Shown piece by piece: positions 29,026 through 40,121 of a DNA stretch of 64,000 nucleotides. The stretch's first letter is position 1, and each line of letters opens with the position of its first letter. The stretch is taken from assembly GCA_019114515.1 (NCBI GenBank), contig DXFH01000001.1:62001-126000 (forward strand), read 5' to 3'. The position numbers and the translations under genes are program-made. This DNA is from Candidatus Limosilactobacillus merdigallinarum. GTDB lineage: Bacteria > Bacillota > Bacilli > Lactobacillales > Lactobacillaceae. The notes under the pieces were generated by a model, which saw only the letters and a list, made by a program, of their open reading frames with translations, was not told the DNA's origin and ran no database searches.

Positions 29026-31614
29026 ATGTCCAAATTAGTCAGCAGCTTGCAAAATTGGTGGCACAAATATTCACGAGTTTTGAAGATGCTCTTTGTCGCT
29101 TCAGTCGTTATCTTCGTCGTCATCGCGTTAAGCAATTTCTTAAGAGAAGTTGATTGGGTGCGCGTAGGCATCGGATTGCGGAATCAGAGTCTGTTAAACA
29201 TCATTAGCATGACCGTTGGTGGTATCGTCGCGGTCATCCCGATGCTCGGTTACGATGTCGCCATCACTCATCTGTTACCAGGAGATTTTAAACCGAGCTA
29301 CTTAATTCGCAGTGGCTGGATCACCAACACGTTAACTAACGTCGCCGGTTTTGGTGGTCTTCTAGGAGCAACTCTAAGAGCTTATTTATATGGAAAAAAA
29401 GCATCCCGCAATGAAATCCTCCTCGCCATCGCCAAAATCGCCGTCTTTTTACTATCAGGTTTATCGATTCTTTGTTGGCTAGCTTTAATCACCATTGTTT
29501 GTCTCAAGCGCCCCGGTCACGTAGCACGGGACACAATTTGGTTAATCGGTGGCGGACTATATTTCCCGGTGGTTTTCTTTTTCACGCGTCGTCACGATTC
29601 CAAGCTTTTTAAGGGGCTGACCTTAAAGCTAGAAATGTTTATTACCTTGAGTTCCACCTTCGAATGGCTTTTTGTGGCCCTCTTCTTCGTGTTAATCGGT
29701 TACTTAATGGGTGTCCGGACTAATCTAGTTGTTGTCTTCCCCCTCTATGTCGTCGCCCAAATCCTAGGGGTTATTTCCATGCTTCCCGGGGCAATCGGCT
29801 CCTTCGATGTTATGATGATGGTCGAATTGACCATGCTGGGCATCCCTAAGGCGACCACAGTGGTTTGGCTCCTCCTTTTCCGGGTCTTCTACTACATCAT
29901 TCCGCTCGCAATTGGTTTAATCTTTTTTGTTCACCACATGTTCACCCAGGTCGATGAATTCTTTGACCACATTCCGCGCACTGCGTTCCGTCAGCTTGCC
30001 CACTGGCTGGTCACCTGTTTTATGTACATCTCAGGTATCCTGATGCTGCTTGCCGCATCGGTTCCTGACTTAACCTATAATAACCGGATCCTGCAACGCT
30101 TCTTCCCTTTCACTTTCTTTTTCTTGCACCAGCTCACGACCATCCTCTTTGCGATTGCGATGCTGGCATGTGCACGGGGAATTCAAGCGAAGGTTAAACG
30201 GGCATATTGGCCAACCCTGATTATTTTGGTAATTGGGATGACCAACACCGTCATTAACCTGGGAACTTTCTACCTGACTATTTACCTATTAATCCTCCTG
30301 GGACTAGTTATCTTAATGCGTCACGTCCCTTACCGTAAAAAACTGCAATATTCGATGGGAAAGTTCTTGGGTGACGCTACGATCTTCTTAGGCAGTTTGG
30401 TCCTTTATGTAATTGTGGGCGTGATCAATACACCTCACTATGCTGCTAACCACCACATTCCTGATTTCCTGCTTTTCCCGGGAGAACGAATTTGGCTGTC
30501 GGGCTTTGTCGGCTTAGGCCTTGGTTTTGCCATCATGGTATTAATCCTTGGCTACTTCACTAGTGTGCCCGATCCGTTTAGCAGTGTACAGTCGTTAGAT
30601 ACTGATCGGGTTAAAGGCGTGATTGCCAAATGGGGTGGCAATGAAACCAGTCATTTGGCCTTTCTGAATGATAAAAATATTTACTATTACCGTCTGAATA
30701 ACGAAGATCAACTCTTCTTCATGTACCGCCGCAAATACGACAAGCTGATTATCATGGGGGATCCGGTGGGCAATCAAGAAGTTGTCCGTCCGGCAATTCG
30801 GCAGTTTATTCACGAAGCTGATGACTACGGCTACCAACTAGTCTTCTACGAATGCAGCAGTCGTATTACTATGATCCTGCATGAATTTGGCTTTGACTTT
30901 ATCAAGACTGGTGAAGATGGCGTGGTTAAGCTTTCTGAGTTTACCTTGGCTGGTAAACGGCAACGGTCACAGCGAGCACTGATGCACAAGTTCAACCGTG
31001 AAGGTTATGAGTTCAGCATTGTTAACCCACCATTCTCCGATGAACTGTTTACCGAAATGAAGGCCGTGTCAGACGATTGGTTAGGCAACGAAATTGAAAA
31101 GGGCTTTTCATTAGGCTTCTTCTCCCGTGATTATATCAACACCGCACCAGTTGCCCTGGTTCGTGACAAAGATGGCAAGCTCGTCGCCTTCGCCACCCTC
31201 ATGCCAACCGGCAGCAGCAAGATCCTGACAATCGACCTGATGCGTCATAGTCACGATGCACCATCTGGGATCATGGATAAGATCTTTGTTTCACTTTTTC
31301 TCTGGGGACAAGAGGAAGGCTATACCTACTTTGATCTAGGAATGGCGCCATTAGCTAATGTCGGCGAATCACCGTTTAGCTTTACCGAAGAAAAGGTCGC
31401 CCACTTCATTTATGAATATGGTTTCCACCTTTACGGCTTCCAAGGATTACGGCGTTATAAGGATAAATACGCGACTAAATGGCTGTCTCGCTATATCGTT
31501 TACCGCAAGAAGGTTTCTCTGATTGCTACAATGATTGCGGTTGTGAGCGTCGTTAACCAACGCATCGACCAGGACCGGCCAAAGCATCTGTGGCTTGCTT
31601 GGTGGAAGAGTTAA
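29026..31614 (+). CDS. mprF: Phosphatidylglycerol lysyltransferase MprF (flippase + synthase domains)
   Basis: About 860 aa; 14-TM N-terminal half, C-terminal DUF2156 domain (YYYRLNNEDQLFFMYRRKYDKLIIMGDPVG, FDLGMAPLANVGESP). Confidence 0.88.
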   Translation: MSKLVSSLQNWWHKYSRVLKMLFVASVVIFVVIALSNFLREVDWVRVGIGLRNQSLLNIISMTVGGIVAVIPMLGYDVAITHLLPGDFKPSYLIRSGWITNTLTNVAGFGGLLGATLRAYLYGKKASRNEILLAIAKIAVFLLSGLSILCWLALITIVCLKRPGHVARDTIWLIGGGLYFPVVFFFTRRHDSKLFKGLTLKLEMFITLSSTFEWLFVALFFVLIGYLMGVRTNLVVVFPLYVVAQILGVISMLPGAIGSFDVMMMVELTMLGIPKATTVVWLLLFRVFYYIIPLAIGLIFFVHHMFTQVDEFFDHIPRTAFRQLAHWLVTCFMYISGILMLLAASVPDLTYNNRILQRFFPFTFFFLHQLTTILFAIAMLACARGIQAKVKRAYWPTLIILVIGMTNTVINLGTFYLTIYLLILLGLVILMRHVPYRKKLQYSMGKFLGDATIFLGSLVLYVIVGVINTPHYAANHHIPDFLLFPGERIWLSGFVGLGLGFAIMVLILGYFTSVPDPFSSVQSLDTDRVKGVIAKWGGNETSHLAFLNDKNIYYYRLNNEDQLFFMYRRKYDKLIIMGDPVGNQEVVRPAIRQFIHEADDYGYQLVFYECSSRITMILHEFGFDFIKTGEDGVVKLSEFTLAGKRQRSQRALMHKFNREGYEFSIVNPPFSDELFTEMKAVSDDWLGNEIEKGFSLGFFSRDYINTAPVALVRDKDGKLVAFATLMPTGSSKILTIDLMRHSHDAPSGIMDKIFVSLFLWGQEEGYTYFDLGMAPLANVGESPFSFTEEKVAHFIYEYGFHLYGFQGLRRYKDKYATKWLSRYIVYRKKVSLIATMIAVVSVVNQRIDQDRPKHLWLAWWKS

Positions 31615-31680
31615 CTTTTTATCATAATAAACACAAAAGAGCTGTGACTTAAGGCGGTTATATCAATCAGCAGCCAACAG

Positions 31681-31787
31681 CGCAGTACACAAATAGGCCG
31701 CAAACATTCGGTAAGCCCGAACATTTGCGGCCATTTTTGCTCGTAGGGGCGTGACTACGAAGTCATAAACGACTTCTGTCATGCTCC
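31681..31787 (-). repeat. Family-1 intergenic repeat, copy B
   Basis: Reverse complement GGAGCATGACAGAAGTCGTTTATGACTTCGTAGTCACGCCCC...GGCCGCAAA..TTTGCGGCC...TACTGCG. Confidence 0.7.
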
Positions 31788-31806
31788 TTTTTGTTTGACG
31801 TCTAGT

Positions 31807-32379
31807 TTAAATGTTTTTAGCTAAGAAATCATACAGCATCGAATGGCGAATTTCTTTCGTGTCATAGCCCAATGTCTCCGCAATCCGGAAAGCAAATGCC
31901 ATTGCTGTTGCCGGACCACGACTGGTGATAATGTGACCACTTTCGTCAACAACGGTAATATCTTCTTTGAAGTGGCCAGTTGGTGCGACTTCCTTAGTCT
32001 CTTTATCAATGCCAGGGAAGCAGGTGTAATCGTGAACATCTAATAAACCGTAACGCGCAAAGGCAATCGGCGCAGCACACATGGCCGCATTCCACTTACC
32101 TGCCTGCTGCCGCTTTACCATCAAGTCTTTCAGCTGGTCGTTATCCCGCAGCGCATGAGCACCACCCATGCCACCAGGAAAGACAACACAGTCATAATCA
32201 AGCAAGCTGTCATCAACTACTTTGTCACAGTGTAGTGGAATATCATGAGCACCCATAATATCCTGACTGCCTAGGCCAACCATATCCGCTGGGATGTTCA
32301 TCCGCCTCAAAACATCGATTTGGGTTAAGCCTTCAACCTCTTCACAACCGTTGGCAAATACTACTGCCACTTTCGTCAT
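31807..32379 (-). CDS. DJ-1/PfpI family protein
   Basis: VAVVFANGCEEVEGLTQIDVLRR, AAMCAAPIAFARYGLL nucleophile Cys. Confidence 0.88.
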   Translation of the reverse strand: MTKVAVVFANGCEEVEGLTQIDVLRRMNIPADMVGLGSQDIMGAHDIPLHCDKVVDDSLLDYDCVVFPGGMGGAHALRDNDQLKDLMVKRQQAGKWNAAMCAAPIAFARYGLLDVHDYTCFPGIDKETKEVAPTGHFKEDITVVDESGHIITSRGPATAMAFAFRIAETLGYDTKEIRHSMLYDFLAKNI

Positions 32380-32405
32380 AATAATCACCTCATGCTCATT
32401 ATAAC

Positions 32406-33389
32406 TTATTCACGCATACAACGATCGATAATCAATTGGATCGCCTCATCACTCTCTGGCGTTGGGTAAAGGGGATAAGTATGGTACATTCCCCGACCGA
32501 TCTTGCAATCAACACGCACGCCTGCTACCCTTAATTTTTCGGTAAAGGCCATTGCATCAGGATTCATAATTTCCTCGGTACCAACAAAGATCAACACGTT
32601 GCGTAAGGCAGCTACATCACCATAGAGGGGACTCACACGAGAATCATGATGATCAATGTCCCCCGCCCAAAGCTTGCCAATCGTTCGTAAGCCTTGCGCA
32701 TCAAGCATCACATCTTGATCCGCAAATTTACTGATTAACGGATTAGATAAATCAATATCGAGCCAGGGTGAAAATAATACTAAGCTGCCCGGCTGTGGTT
32801 GTTGATGCTGGCCTAAGGACTCACAGAAGGCTGTCGCCAAACCGGCTCCAGATGAATCCCCCATTAAAATCACATTGGAAGTGGGGTGCTGAGAATATAA
32901 TTCTTCATAGTATGTGGTTAATGCTTTTTCTGCATCCTTAACTGTGTATTCAGGAGCCAACGGCAAGATTGGTGCCACTACCATCGCATGGGTAGCATTT
33001 GCCAAACGTTCCAGAAATTGCCAATGTGTTTTCTGCGGACGTTGAAAATAAGCGCCTCCGCATAAATAAACAATAACGTGTTTGCCAGCCTCTTTAGGGG
33101 TTAAAAGCACCAAGGACAAACCGGCCACCTGCTTAATTTGATGGTCAATGCTTAAATGCAGGCCCTTGGGAAAAGCAAATGGCTGCTCATTATCTTTACG
33201 TGCCTGTGCCAAAGCTGCATCCAGTTTTTCTGGATCAGCTAACATTCGCCGAAAGCCGGAAAGCTCAATTCCCATTTCTGTGAAGGTAGCTTTCTTAGAC
33301 CGCGAATGACCGCATTGAAATTGATTTTTAACAGCGCGTTTAAAATTAGTCGCCATTTCTTTTGCTGCTGCCTGCGTCATTTTTTCCAT
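32406..33389 (-). CDS. Alpha/beta hydrolase fold-3 esterase
   Basis: VIVYLCGGAYFQRP, GDSSGAGLA. Confidence 0.83.
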   Translation of the reverse strand: MEKMTQAAAKEMATNFKRAVKNQFQCGHSRSKKATFTEMGIELSGFRRMLADPEKLDAALAQARKDNEQPFAFPKGLHLSIDHQIKQVAGLSLVLLTPKEAGKHVIVYLCGGAYFQRPQKTHWQFLERLANATHAMVVAPILPLAPEYTVKDAEKALTTYYEELYSQHPTSNVILMGDSSGAGLATAFCESLGQHQQPQPGSLVLFSPWLDIDLSNPLISKFADQDVMLDAQGLRTIGKLWAGDIDHHDSRVSPLYGDVAALRNVLIFVGTEEIMNPDAMAFTEKLRVAGVRVDCKIGRGMYHTYPLYPTPESDEAIQLIIDRCMRE

Positions 33390-33396
33390 TAATTAT

Positions 33397-34869
33397 CTAA
33401 CCTCGTTTTGCGTGTACACGTTGCCGGACCATCATGCTGATGACCAGCACTAACGATAACGTAATTAAAATTAGTCCTGCTATCATGATATCACGATAGC
33501 CAAGATAAAGAATGTGGCGCATCGTTGGTAATAATTCCTTAGGTAGAAGGTTAGCCGTTTTGGCGTTGCTAAGCTCGTTTAACATATTCAAGCTAATATG
33601 CGGGTAACGACGAACGCCAGCTAACAGCTGTTGGTTCAAAATTACCCCATACACAGCCGACATCATCGTTTGGCTCAAGATCCGCAGCAAATATGCGAGG
33701 GAGGTGGCGATCGGTACATCTTGCAGCTCCGCATCCGTTTGGACATGGATCTGTAAAACATTAAACACTAAACCGACTCCAAAGCCTTCAAAGCAACCCA
33801 GGCAAAGCAGGAACCAAAATGGTGCTCCTTGCCCCGCCCACAAGATACCAACAAAGGCTACAAAGATCGTGCCGGCACCAATCGTTACCAGAACGTACTT
33901 GCTTAGTCTTTCTTGCAGGTATGGTACCATTTCCGAACCAATGAAATTAGTAATCGATCCTGGAATCTGCGTTGCCCCACCAAGCAAGGCACTCAGGCCT
34001 AAAATTCCTTGCGCCCACATCGGAATATAGGTAACAAAAGCAATGAATGAGCCCCAAATAACGACAAATAGCGTAAAGTCGACCACCAATTCATGGTTAT
34101 TAAATAAGCGACCCGGAATGATCGGATCGGCTGCTTTTGCGTCGACCTTGAACAAGCCCCATAACAAGACAATCCCCGCTACCAAGCACAGAAGGACTAC
34201 CCAAGCAGCAGTCATCCCGATTAACTGGATAGCCAGCAAAATACAAATCAAACCGCTCACCAGCAGACTAGCACCAGCAAAATCTACGGGTTTGCCGGCT
34301 GCTTGCAGCTTATTTTCACGATAAAAAGTACCAACAATAGTAATTGCTACTGCCGCGATCGGCAGGTTAACATAGAAGATCCAGTGCCAACTCAGCACAT
34401 CAACAATCCAGCCACCCAAAAGCGGCCCAATGATGGAAGCCGTCCCAAAACAGGCACTGGAGATGCCCACGACAATGGAACGCTGCTTTAAATCCGGATA
34501 AATCTGTGCAAAAACGATGAACGGAATAGTGTTCATGCCACCAGCACCAATTCCCATCACGGTTCGGGCAATGATAAACCAAATAATGTTCGGCGCCATT
34601 GCCTGAAATAATGCCCCGACTGCAAACAAACTGGTGGCCATTACGTAAGCGCGCCGGTTACCACGGTGTTCACCATACTTACTCCATAAAGGCGTGGCCA
34701 CTGCCATCCCGAAAAGAAATGTTGCCACGATCCACCCCATATATTGGAGCGCATGCAGATCACTGGTGATTGCCGGTAAGGCCGTATTAACAATGGTGCC
34801 GTCCATGCCAGCCATAATGTTTGATAGTAATAATGCTCCCGTGATAAGTCGCCGGTGTTTTACCGCCAT
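33397..34869 (-). CDS. MFS transporter, DHA2 family
   Basis: NIMAGMDGTIVNTALPAITSDL, 14-TM. Confidence 0.86.
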   Translation of the reverse strand: MAVKHRRLITGALLLSNIMAGMDGTIVNTALPAITSDLHALQYMGWIVATFLFGMAVATPLWSKYGEHRGNRRAYVMATSLFAVGALFQAMAPNIIWFIIARTVMGIGAGGMNTIPFIVFAQIYPDLKQRSIVVGISSACFGTASIIGPLLGGWIVDVLSWHWIFYVNLPIAAVAITIVGTFYRENKLQAAGKPVDFAGASLLVSGLICILLAIQLIGMTAAWVVLLCLVAGIVLLWGLFKVDAKAADPIIPGRLFNNHELVVDFTLFVVIWGSFIAFVTYIPMWAQGILGLSALLGGATQIPGSITNFIGSEMVPYLQERLSKYVLVTIGAGTIFVAFVGILWAGQGAPFWFLLCLGCFEGFGVGLVFNVLQIHVQTDAELQDVPIATSLAYLLRILSQTMMSAVYGVILNQQLLAGVRRYPHISLNMLNELSNAKTANLLPKELLPTMRHILYLGYRDIMIAGLILITLSLVLVISMMVRQRVHAKRG

Positions 34870-34879
34870 GTTGGCCTCC

Positions 34880-35527
34880 TTAACGATTTTGCTCTTTTAA
34901 CCACTTGCCTAGTTTTATCCAATCAGCGCGCACTGTATCTTCTAAGCGCCGTGCATAGAGGTAAGCAGCTGGATGGTACATTGGAATGATCCAATAATCA
35001 TGGTCTCCTAATTCGTACTTTTCTTGCTGGTTCAGGTGCATGATGGGCTGATGCAAGACCTTCCCGTGCAGTTCACTAATTTTCGCTTGCGGGCCTAATA
35101 AACGATGCATACTGGTATTGCCTAATGGCACCAATACCGGCGCATTTACCTGTGATAATTCCCAGTCGAAGAGGTGGCCATATGCTTTAATCTCACGTTG
35201 ACTAGGCGTGCGGTTAGGATGCTCTTCAATTAATTGTCCCTTACGATCACGCACATGCTTTATACTGTATGGGCGGCTGCGTACAACACTAGTAATGTAA
35301 ACCTCATCACGGGTCAGACCGGCCAATTCAACCATCTTGGTTAACTCCTTGCCTGAAGCCCCGACAAAGGGATGTCCCTGCTTGATTTCTTCACGTCCTG
35401 GCGCTTCACCAATCAATATCAAACGCGGATGGTCGGCACCCATTCCAGGAACAAATCCCGTGAGTTTAGCTCCCTGTGTTCTTCTTTGTACATCCGCTAG
35501 TAAATCAGCGGGATATTCAATAATCAT
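34880..35527 (-). CDS. Uracil-DNA glycosylase family protein
   Basis: LILIGEAPGREEIKQGHPFVGASGK, YHPAAYLY. Confidence 0.83.
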   Translation of the reverse strand: MIIEYPADLLADVQRRTQGAKLTGFVPGMGADHPRLILIGEAPGREEIKQGHPFVGASGKELTKMVELAGLTRDEVYITSVVRSRPYSIKHVRDRKGQLIEEHPNRTPSQREIKAYGHLFDWELSQVNAPVLVPLGNTSMHRLLGPQAKISELHGKVLHQPIMHLNQQEKYELGDHDYWIIPMYHPAAYLYARRLEDTVRADWIKLGKWLKEQNR

Positions 35528-35536
35528 AGTTCTCCC

Positions 35537-36880
35537 TTACTTATTATTCCGTCGCCAGGTCGGGTCCGTGATAATCCGGGCCGCAATCAGTCCCAGCGGC
35601 AAAAAGGCAATGATTAATGCTGCCCGCGTTAACCATAATGCACCAATACTAATTGAGGTTAATCCGATGTTATAAACTGCGCGGTACATGTACAAACCCG
35701 GTACCATAATCACAATGGATGGAATGGTAATCGAAATACGTGGATAGCCGACTTTACGCCGCACAACCGAAGCCAACAAACCAGCCACTAAAGCACCAAT
35801 AAAGGCCGCTGCTCCCGCTGGCATAATCTTAAAATCAACTAATTCCAACCGCAACGTATTGGCAACTGCTCCAATTAGCCCCGCAGTCGTCGCCATTTTC
35901 AGCTTACTGTTGAACATAATAGAGAAGCCAAAGACACCGCAAAAACTAGCGATTAAACGTAACACAAGGTAGGTAACTGGTGGGATCTGCAAGGGAATGA
36001 AGTTTTCGGGATGCAAATGGACCAGCATCGCTACTAGCCAACCTATTAAGGTGGCTACTGTGATGATAATCAAAGCGTACGCTGCTCTTTCCAGCCCTGA
36101 ACGCATATCTAGTTTAGATAAGTCCAGGCCACTCGTAATAAATGGGAATCCCGGAATGATAAACAACATAGCGCCAATGTAGCCCGCTTCATGACGGAAA
36201 TTCACGTTAAAAAGCAGGCGCATAATATCCAATGACAGTAAATACGAAACACAGGCAACCGAGACGGCTACCGCGATGCAGGCGTATAAGGTCATTTGGT
36301 TATCAATCATCTTCCGGCGCACAAAGTTACCTAAGCTGGCCCCCACAAAGCAGCACAGCATCTCTACTAAACCGCCGCCAAGAAGGAACACGAAGGCACT
36401 GCAGGCCAAACCGGCAGCTAAGCCGACCATCCATGGATTGTAATTGCCACGCGTTTTTTCAATCTGATTCAGACGTTCATGAATTTTACCCACTGTCCAG
36501 CTGTCGCCTTCGATAGTCATATCATTAATGAACTTTTCTAAGGCATTTAGTTTGGACGTGTTTACACCGGTCGTAGGCAAAGAAAGCGTCTGGGAAAAAC
36601 TTTCATTTTCGTCCATGCAGGTATATTCGATTGAAACTAAGCCAATATCAGCAGAACAAGTCATCCCCAGGGTCTCGGCAGCTAAGTTCATGGATCGTCT
36701 TACCCGCCAGGAACCAGTGCCACAAGCCAGCATCAAAATGCCGATCCGCCCAACAATCACTGACCTTTCAACTAAATTGGCTTCGGTGGCCGGTGTAATA
36801 TTGTCGCTCGTGACAAAGTCTAACCAATTAATTTTCATATGCTGATGGTAGACCCTAGCGGGTTGCTCATCTCGCTGCAT
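35537..36880 (-). CDS. Threonine/serine exporter family protein, fused two-domain form
   Basis: DUF1212-like N half and ThrE_2-like C half; start MQRDEQ with AAGGAG RBS. Confidence 0.78.
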   Translation of the reverse strand: MQRDEQPARVYHQHMKINWLDFVTSDNITPATEANLVERSVIVGRIGILMLACGTGSWRVRRSMNLAAETLGMTCSADIGLVSIEYTCMDENESFSQTLSLPTTGVNTSKLNALEKFINDMTIEGDSWTVGKIHERLNQIEKTRGNYNPWMVGLAAGLACSAFVFLLGGGLVEMLCCFVGASLGNFVRRKMIDNQMTLYACIAVAVSVACVSYLLSLDIMRLLFNVNFRHEAGYIGAMLFIIPGFPFITSGLDLSKLDMRSGLERAAYALIIITVATLIGWLVAMLVHLHPENFIPLQIPPVTYLVLRLIASFCGVFGFSIMFNSKLKMATTAGLIGAVANTLRLELVDFKIMPAGAAAFIGALVAGLLASVVRRKVGYPRISITIPSIVIMVPGLYMYRAVYNIGLTSISIGALWLTRAALIIAFLPLGLIAARIITDPTWRRNNK

Positions 36881-37024
36881 TATTCTTTCACTCCTTGATA
36901 ATTTCAATAAAAAAAAAAAACCTGAATGATTCAGGAATCTTTTTAAGCTAACCTGAACATTATAAGGGTCTTTTCGCTATTTGTGTAGTCATCTTTAGAC
37001 AACAATCGTGCAGTCTGAAAATTA

Positions 37025-37615
37025 TTAATGGATATCAATCGATTCGATCACAACGTCTTTTTCTGGACGATCAGCAATATTGCGGGGTACCCGACTAATA
37101 TCAACTGCCGTTTGCATACCGTCAATTACCTGTCCGAAAACGGTGTGGTGATGATCAAGCCATGGCGTGCCGCCCATTTGATAATGATCAATGATTTCTT
37201 GCGGATAGTTAGCAGCCTTCATTTGGCTGGTCAAATTGGTGGTTAAATTACGGTTAGTGACAATGAAAAACTGGCTGCCATTAGTATTAGGACCAGCATT
37301 AGCCATTGATAAAGCACCCCGGAAATTAAACAACCGGTTGCTAAATTCATCTTCAAATGGTCCCCCGTAAATACTCTCTCCACCAGCACCACTGCCAGTT
37401 GGGTCACCGCCCTGAATCATAAAGTCCGGAATCACCCGGTGGAAAGTGACCCCATTGTAGTAACCCTTCTTCGCCAATTCCACAAAATTCTTCACCGTTT
37501 TCGGTGCAATGTCATCAAACAACTGTACTTCAATATCACCCATGCTGGTCTTGATCGTTGCTTTAGTACCAGACTGATTCTCAATATTTAATTGCGGATA
37601 ATCCGTCTCTGCCAT
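37025..37615 (-). CDS. Peptidyl-prolyl cis-trans isomerase, cyclophilin type
   Basis: [34 protein letters not shown]. Confidence 0.92.
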   Translation of the reverse strand: MAETDYPQLNIENQSGTKATIKTSMGDIEVQLFDDIAPKTVKNFVELAKKGYYNGVTFHRVIPDFMIQGGDPTGSGAGGESIYGGPFEDEFSNRLFNFRGALSMANAGPNTNGSQFFIVTNRNLTTNLTSQMKAANYPQEIIDHYQMGGTPWLDHHHTVFGQVIDGMQTAVDISRVPRNIADRPEKDVVIESIDIH

Positions 37616-37744
37616 TCGTTCTTCCTCCTCTAGCTAAATTCTCAGCTATTGTACCCTAAATTTATTAGCGGTAGTAGAAATATCACTTACAAAAAATGCG
37701 CAGATTCGGCATTTTATCTCATCTGCGCAATATGTATTTTTTAA

Positions 37745-38065
37745 ATCAGCTAAATAACTGCACTTATTCTGCTCGTTGCGGTCTGGATCGCAGCGGTGAA
37801 ATTGTCGTTAGTGATGTGCAAACAGCACTTACGACAAGACCAAGCTTTTAGGGAGTGGGAAAGAAGTCGCTTGTGACTTCGTCTTCCCACCCCCGCAAGG
37901 ATGGCTAGGTGTTCTGGGCGTTGATTTGTCAACGTCAGGAACCCAGCCAGCTACCGCGTCATTATATAAATAACTTTGAAATAGTAAAGAAACTGAGTTG
38001 ATTTCCAGCTTCTCAAAGTTGTGTCCACCGCGATCCAGCTCCAGAAAGCGTGCAAGCTGATATAA
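37745..38065 (+). repeat. Family-2 intergenic repeat, copy C (interrupted by family-1 copy C)
   Basis: GGTCTGGATCGCAGCGGTGAAATTGTCGTTAGTG...CACTTACGACAAGACCAAGCTTTT ... TCAAAGTTGTGTCCACCGCGATCCAGCTCCAGAAAGCGTGCAAGCTG. Confidence 0.7.
37851..37958 (+). repeat. Family-1 intergenic repeat, copy C
   Basis: GGGAGTGGGAAAGAAGTCGCTTGTGACTTCGTCTTCCCACCCCCGC + long hairpin 37903-37948 + TACCGCG. Confidence 0.75.
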
Positions 38066-38070
38066 CATAA

Positions 38071-40017
38071 TTATTTACTAGTCAAAGCAATCAGTGAATC
38101 ACCGTGTTGAACAGAACCATCGGTAACACGCTTGACGGCGGCGTAATTGGTCGTGTTAGTAATAACAACCATTACCGTTGTGTCGTAACCCGCCTTCTTT
38201 ACAGCATCTAGATCAATGGTACCTAGCTTGTCGCCACGCTTTACCTTCTGGCCTTGTTCGACAAAACTCTCGAAGTGTTCACCCTTTAAGTTAACCGTAT
38301 CCAAGCCAACGTGGATCAGCACTTCAGCACCATCAGTAGAAGTCAAACCATAAGCGTGCTTGGTAGCATATGCCACCGTGATCTCACCATCGACAGGAGC
38401 ATAGATGGTCCCATCGCTTGGCACGATAGCGGCACCGTCACCCATCATCTTTTGCGAGAAGACCTCATCATTTACTTGGGAAAGATCTTCAGCCTGACCA
38501 GTCACTGGGCTGGCAATTGTTTCACTGACAGTTTCAGCAGCTGGGTAATTTGCGTGGTCTAAAGTCGTGGTTGACTCATTGGCTTGAGCAACCGCATCCG
38601 CCGCAATGTCAGTTTCCGCGTCTGGGTTGACTAAATCATTGTGTGCTTTGCCATAGAAGTAAGTAACTAAGAAGGCAATCACGAAGGAAATAACTTCACA
38701 TAGCAGGTATAACGGAATGTCTTTAGCGTAAACGGAAATAAAGCCAATTAACCCGGCAGATCCCATTGAGGCGGCAACCACGTGCAGCAATCCGGCCAAT
38801 ATTGAAGCGACACAAGATCCCACTAAGGCACAGAAGAATGGGAACCGTAATTTCAGGTTAACCCCGAAGATAGCTGGTTCAGTAATGCCTAGCAGTGCAG
38901 AAACAGCTGATGAACTAGACAATGCCTTCATCTTCTTATTCTTGGTCAAGAAGTAAACGGCCGTCGTAGCAGCACCTTGGGCAACATTCGCCATTGAAGC
39001 GACTACGAAGATAAAGTCGCCGGCACCCTTACCAGCTTTGAAGGCCGTAACCAGCTGCGTTTCTATTGCGGGGAAGCTTTGGTGCAGACCCGTCAAAACG
39101 ATTGGCGAGTATAGGGCACCGAAGATTCCTGTTCCAATAAATCCTAACGTGTCGTATAACCAAACAATACCGTTCGTCAGCAGGTCAGACAGTTCCTTCA
39201 TAACGGGGCCCACAACAACGAAGGTCAAAAAGCCAGTGATTAGGACTGACAGTAACGGTGTGAAGGTAAAGTCCACGGCTTGTGGCAAGTGCTTGTGGAA
39301 CCACTTTTCCAAAATGGACAAGATCCAGACAGCCGCCAACGCCGGGATAACCTGGTTCGTGTAAGACTGAATGTGTACTTGCAAACCAAAGAGGTTCCAG
39401 TAGCCACCCTTAGCTAGAGCAGGTGCGGTCATCATCATTCCCACAACGGCACCCAGGAACGGGTTGGCACCGAAGCGTTTAGCAGCTGAAATACCAACTA
39501 GGATTGGCAAGAAGACATACGGTGCTGCTGACATGACATTAACCATGCCTTCAATTCCCTTAAGGGCGGGCACCATCTGAATGACTGAGCGTGGTCCAAA
39601 AAGATCTTGGGCAGTCAATACATTGTCTAAGGCCATTAAAAGACCACCAGCAACCAAAGCCGGAATTAACGGAACGAAGATGTCAGATAACAGTTTGATA
39701 AAGGCCATCACTGGATTGGTCTTTTGATTTTTCGCCGCAATCTGCTTCAAATCCTGTGTGGAAACTTCCTTTAATCCCGTCTGTGCAATTAATTCATCAT
39801 AAACATTATTGACGTCTCCGGGACCGATGATAATTTGATACTGGCCATTCGTATTAAATGTCCCCTTGATATCATCGTCTTGATCTAACCATTGTTGATC
39901 GATCGCCTTCTCATCTTTTAAGACCAAACGCAAACGCGTGGCACAGTGAGCGGCGGCCACGATATTGTCCTTACCCACTGCCTGAATTACGGTAGTGGCA
40001 ACCCTTTTATGGTCCAT
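38071..40017 (-). CDS. scrA: Sucrose-type PTS transporter EIIBCA
   Basis: N-terminal EIIB ([13 protein letters not shown]), EIIC, C-terminal EIIA ([18 protein letters not shown]); near scrB. Confidence 0.78.
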   Translation of the reverse strand: MDHKRVATTVIQAVGKDNIVAAAHCATRLRLVLKDEKAIDQQWLDQDDDIKGTFNTNGQYQIIIGPGDVNNVYDELIAQTGLKEVSTQDLKQIAAKNQKTNPVMAFIKLLSDIFVPLIPALVAGGLLMALDNVLTAQDLFGPRSVIQMVPALKGIEGMVNVMSAAPYVFLPILVGISAAKRFGANPFLGAVVGMMMTAPALAKGGYWNLFGLQVHIQSYTNQVIPALAAVWILSILEKWFHKHLPQAVDFTFTPLLSVLITGFLTFVVVGPVMKELSDLLTNGIVWLYDTLGFIGTGIFGALYSPIVLTGLHQSFPAIETQLVTAFKAGKGAGDFIFVVASMANVAQGAATTAVYFLTKNKKMKALSSSSAVSALLGITEPAIFGVNLKLRFPFFCALVGSCVASILAGLLHVVAASMGSAGLIGFISVYAKDIPLYLLCEVISFVIAFLVTYFYGKAHNDLVNPDAETDIAADAVAQANESTTTLDHANYPAAETVSETIASPVTGQAEDLSQVNDEVFSQKMMGDGAAIVPSDGTIYAPVDGEITVAYATKHAYGLTSTDGAEVLIHVGLDTVNLKGEHFESFVEQGQKVKRGDKLGTIDLDAVKKAGYDTTVMVVITNTTNYAAVKRVTDGSVQHGDSLIALTSK

Positions 40018-40045
40018 TACTGATTCCCCCTCAATCGATATGCGA

Positions 40046-40111
40046 TGTAAGCGCTTTTTCTGGTGTATATCATACCCTGATTATAAAAATTGTCAAGCGT
40101 TTATCAATTAT
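40046..40111 (-). promoter_or_regulatory. scrA promoter with LacI-family/CRE-like operator
   Basis: Minus strand TTGACA-16-TATGAT; plus-strand TGTAAGCGCTTTTT at 40046-40059 (near-palindromic TGTAAGCGCTTACA-like). Confidence 0.6.
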
Positions 40112-40121
40112 TCTGGGGGAA

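Noticed and set aside
37750-38068. Two small minus-strand ORFs (60 and 79 aa)
   Set aside because: Lie inside nested repeat elements; no RBS or conserved signal.
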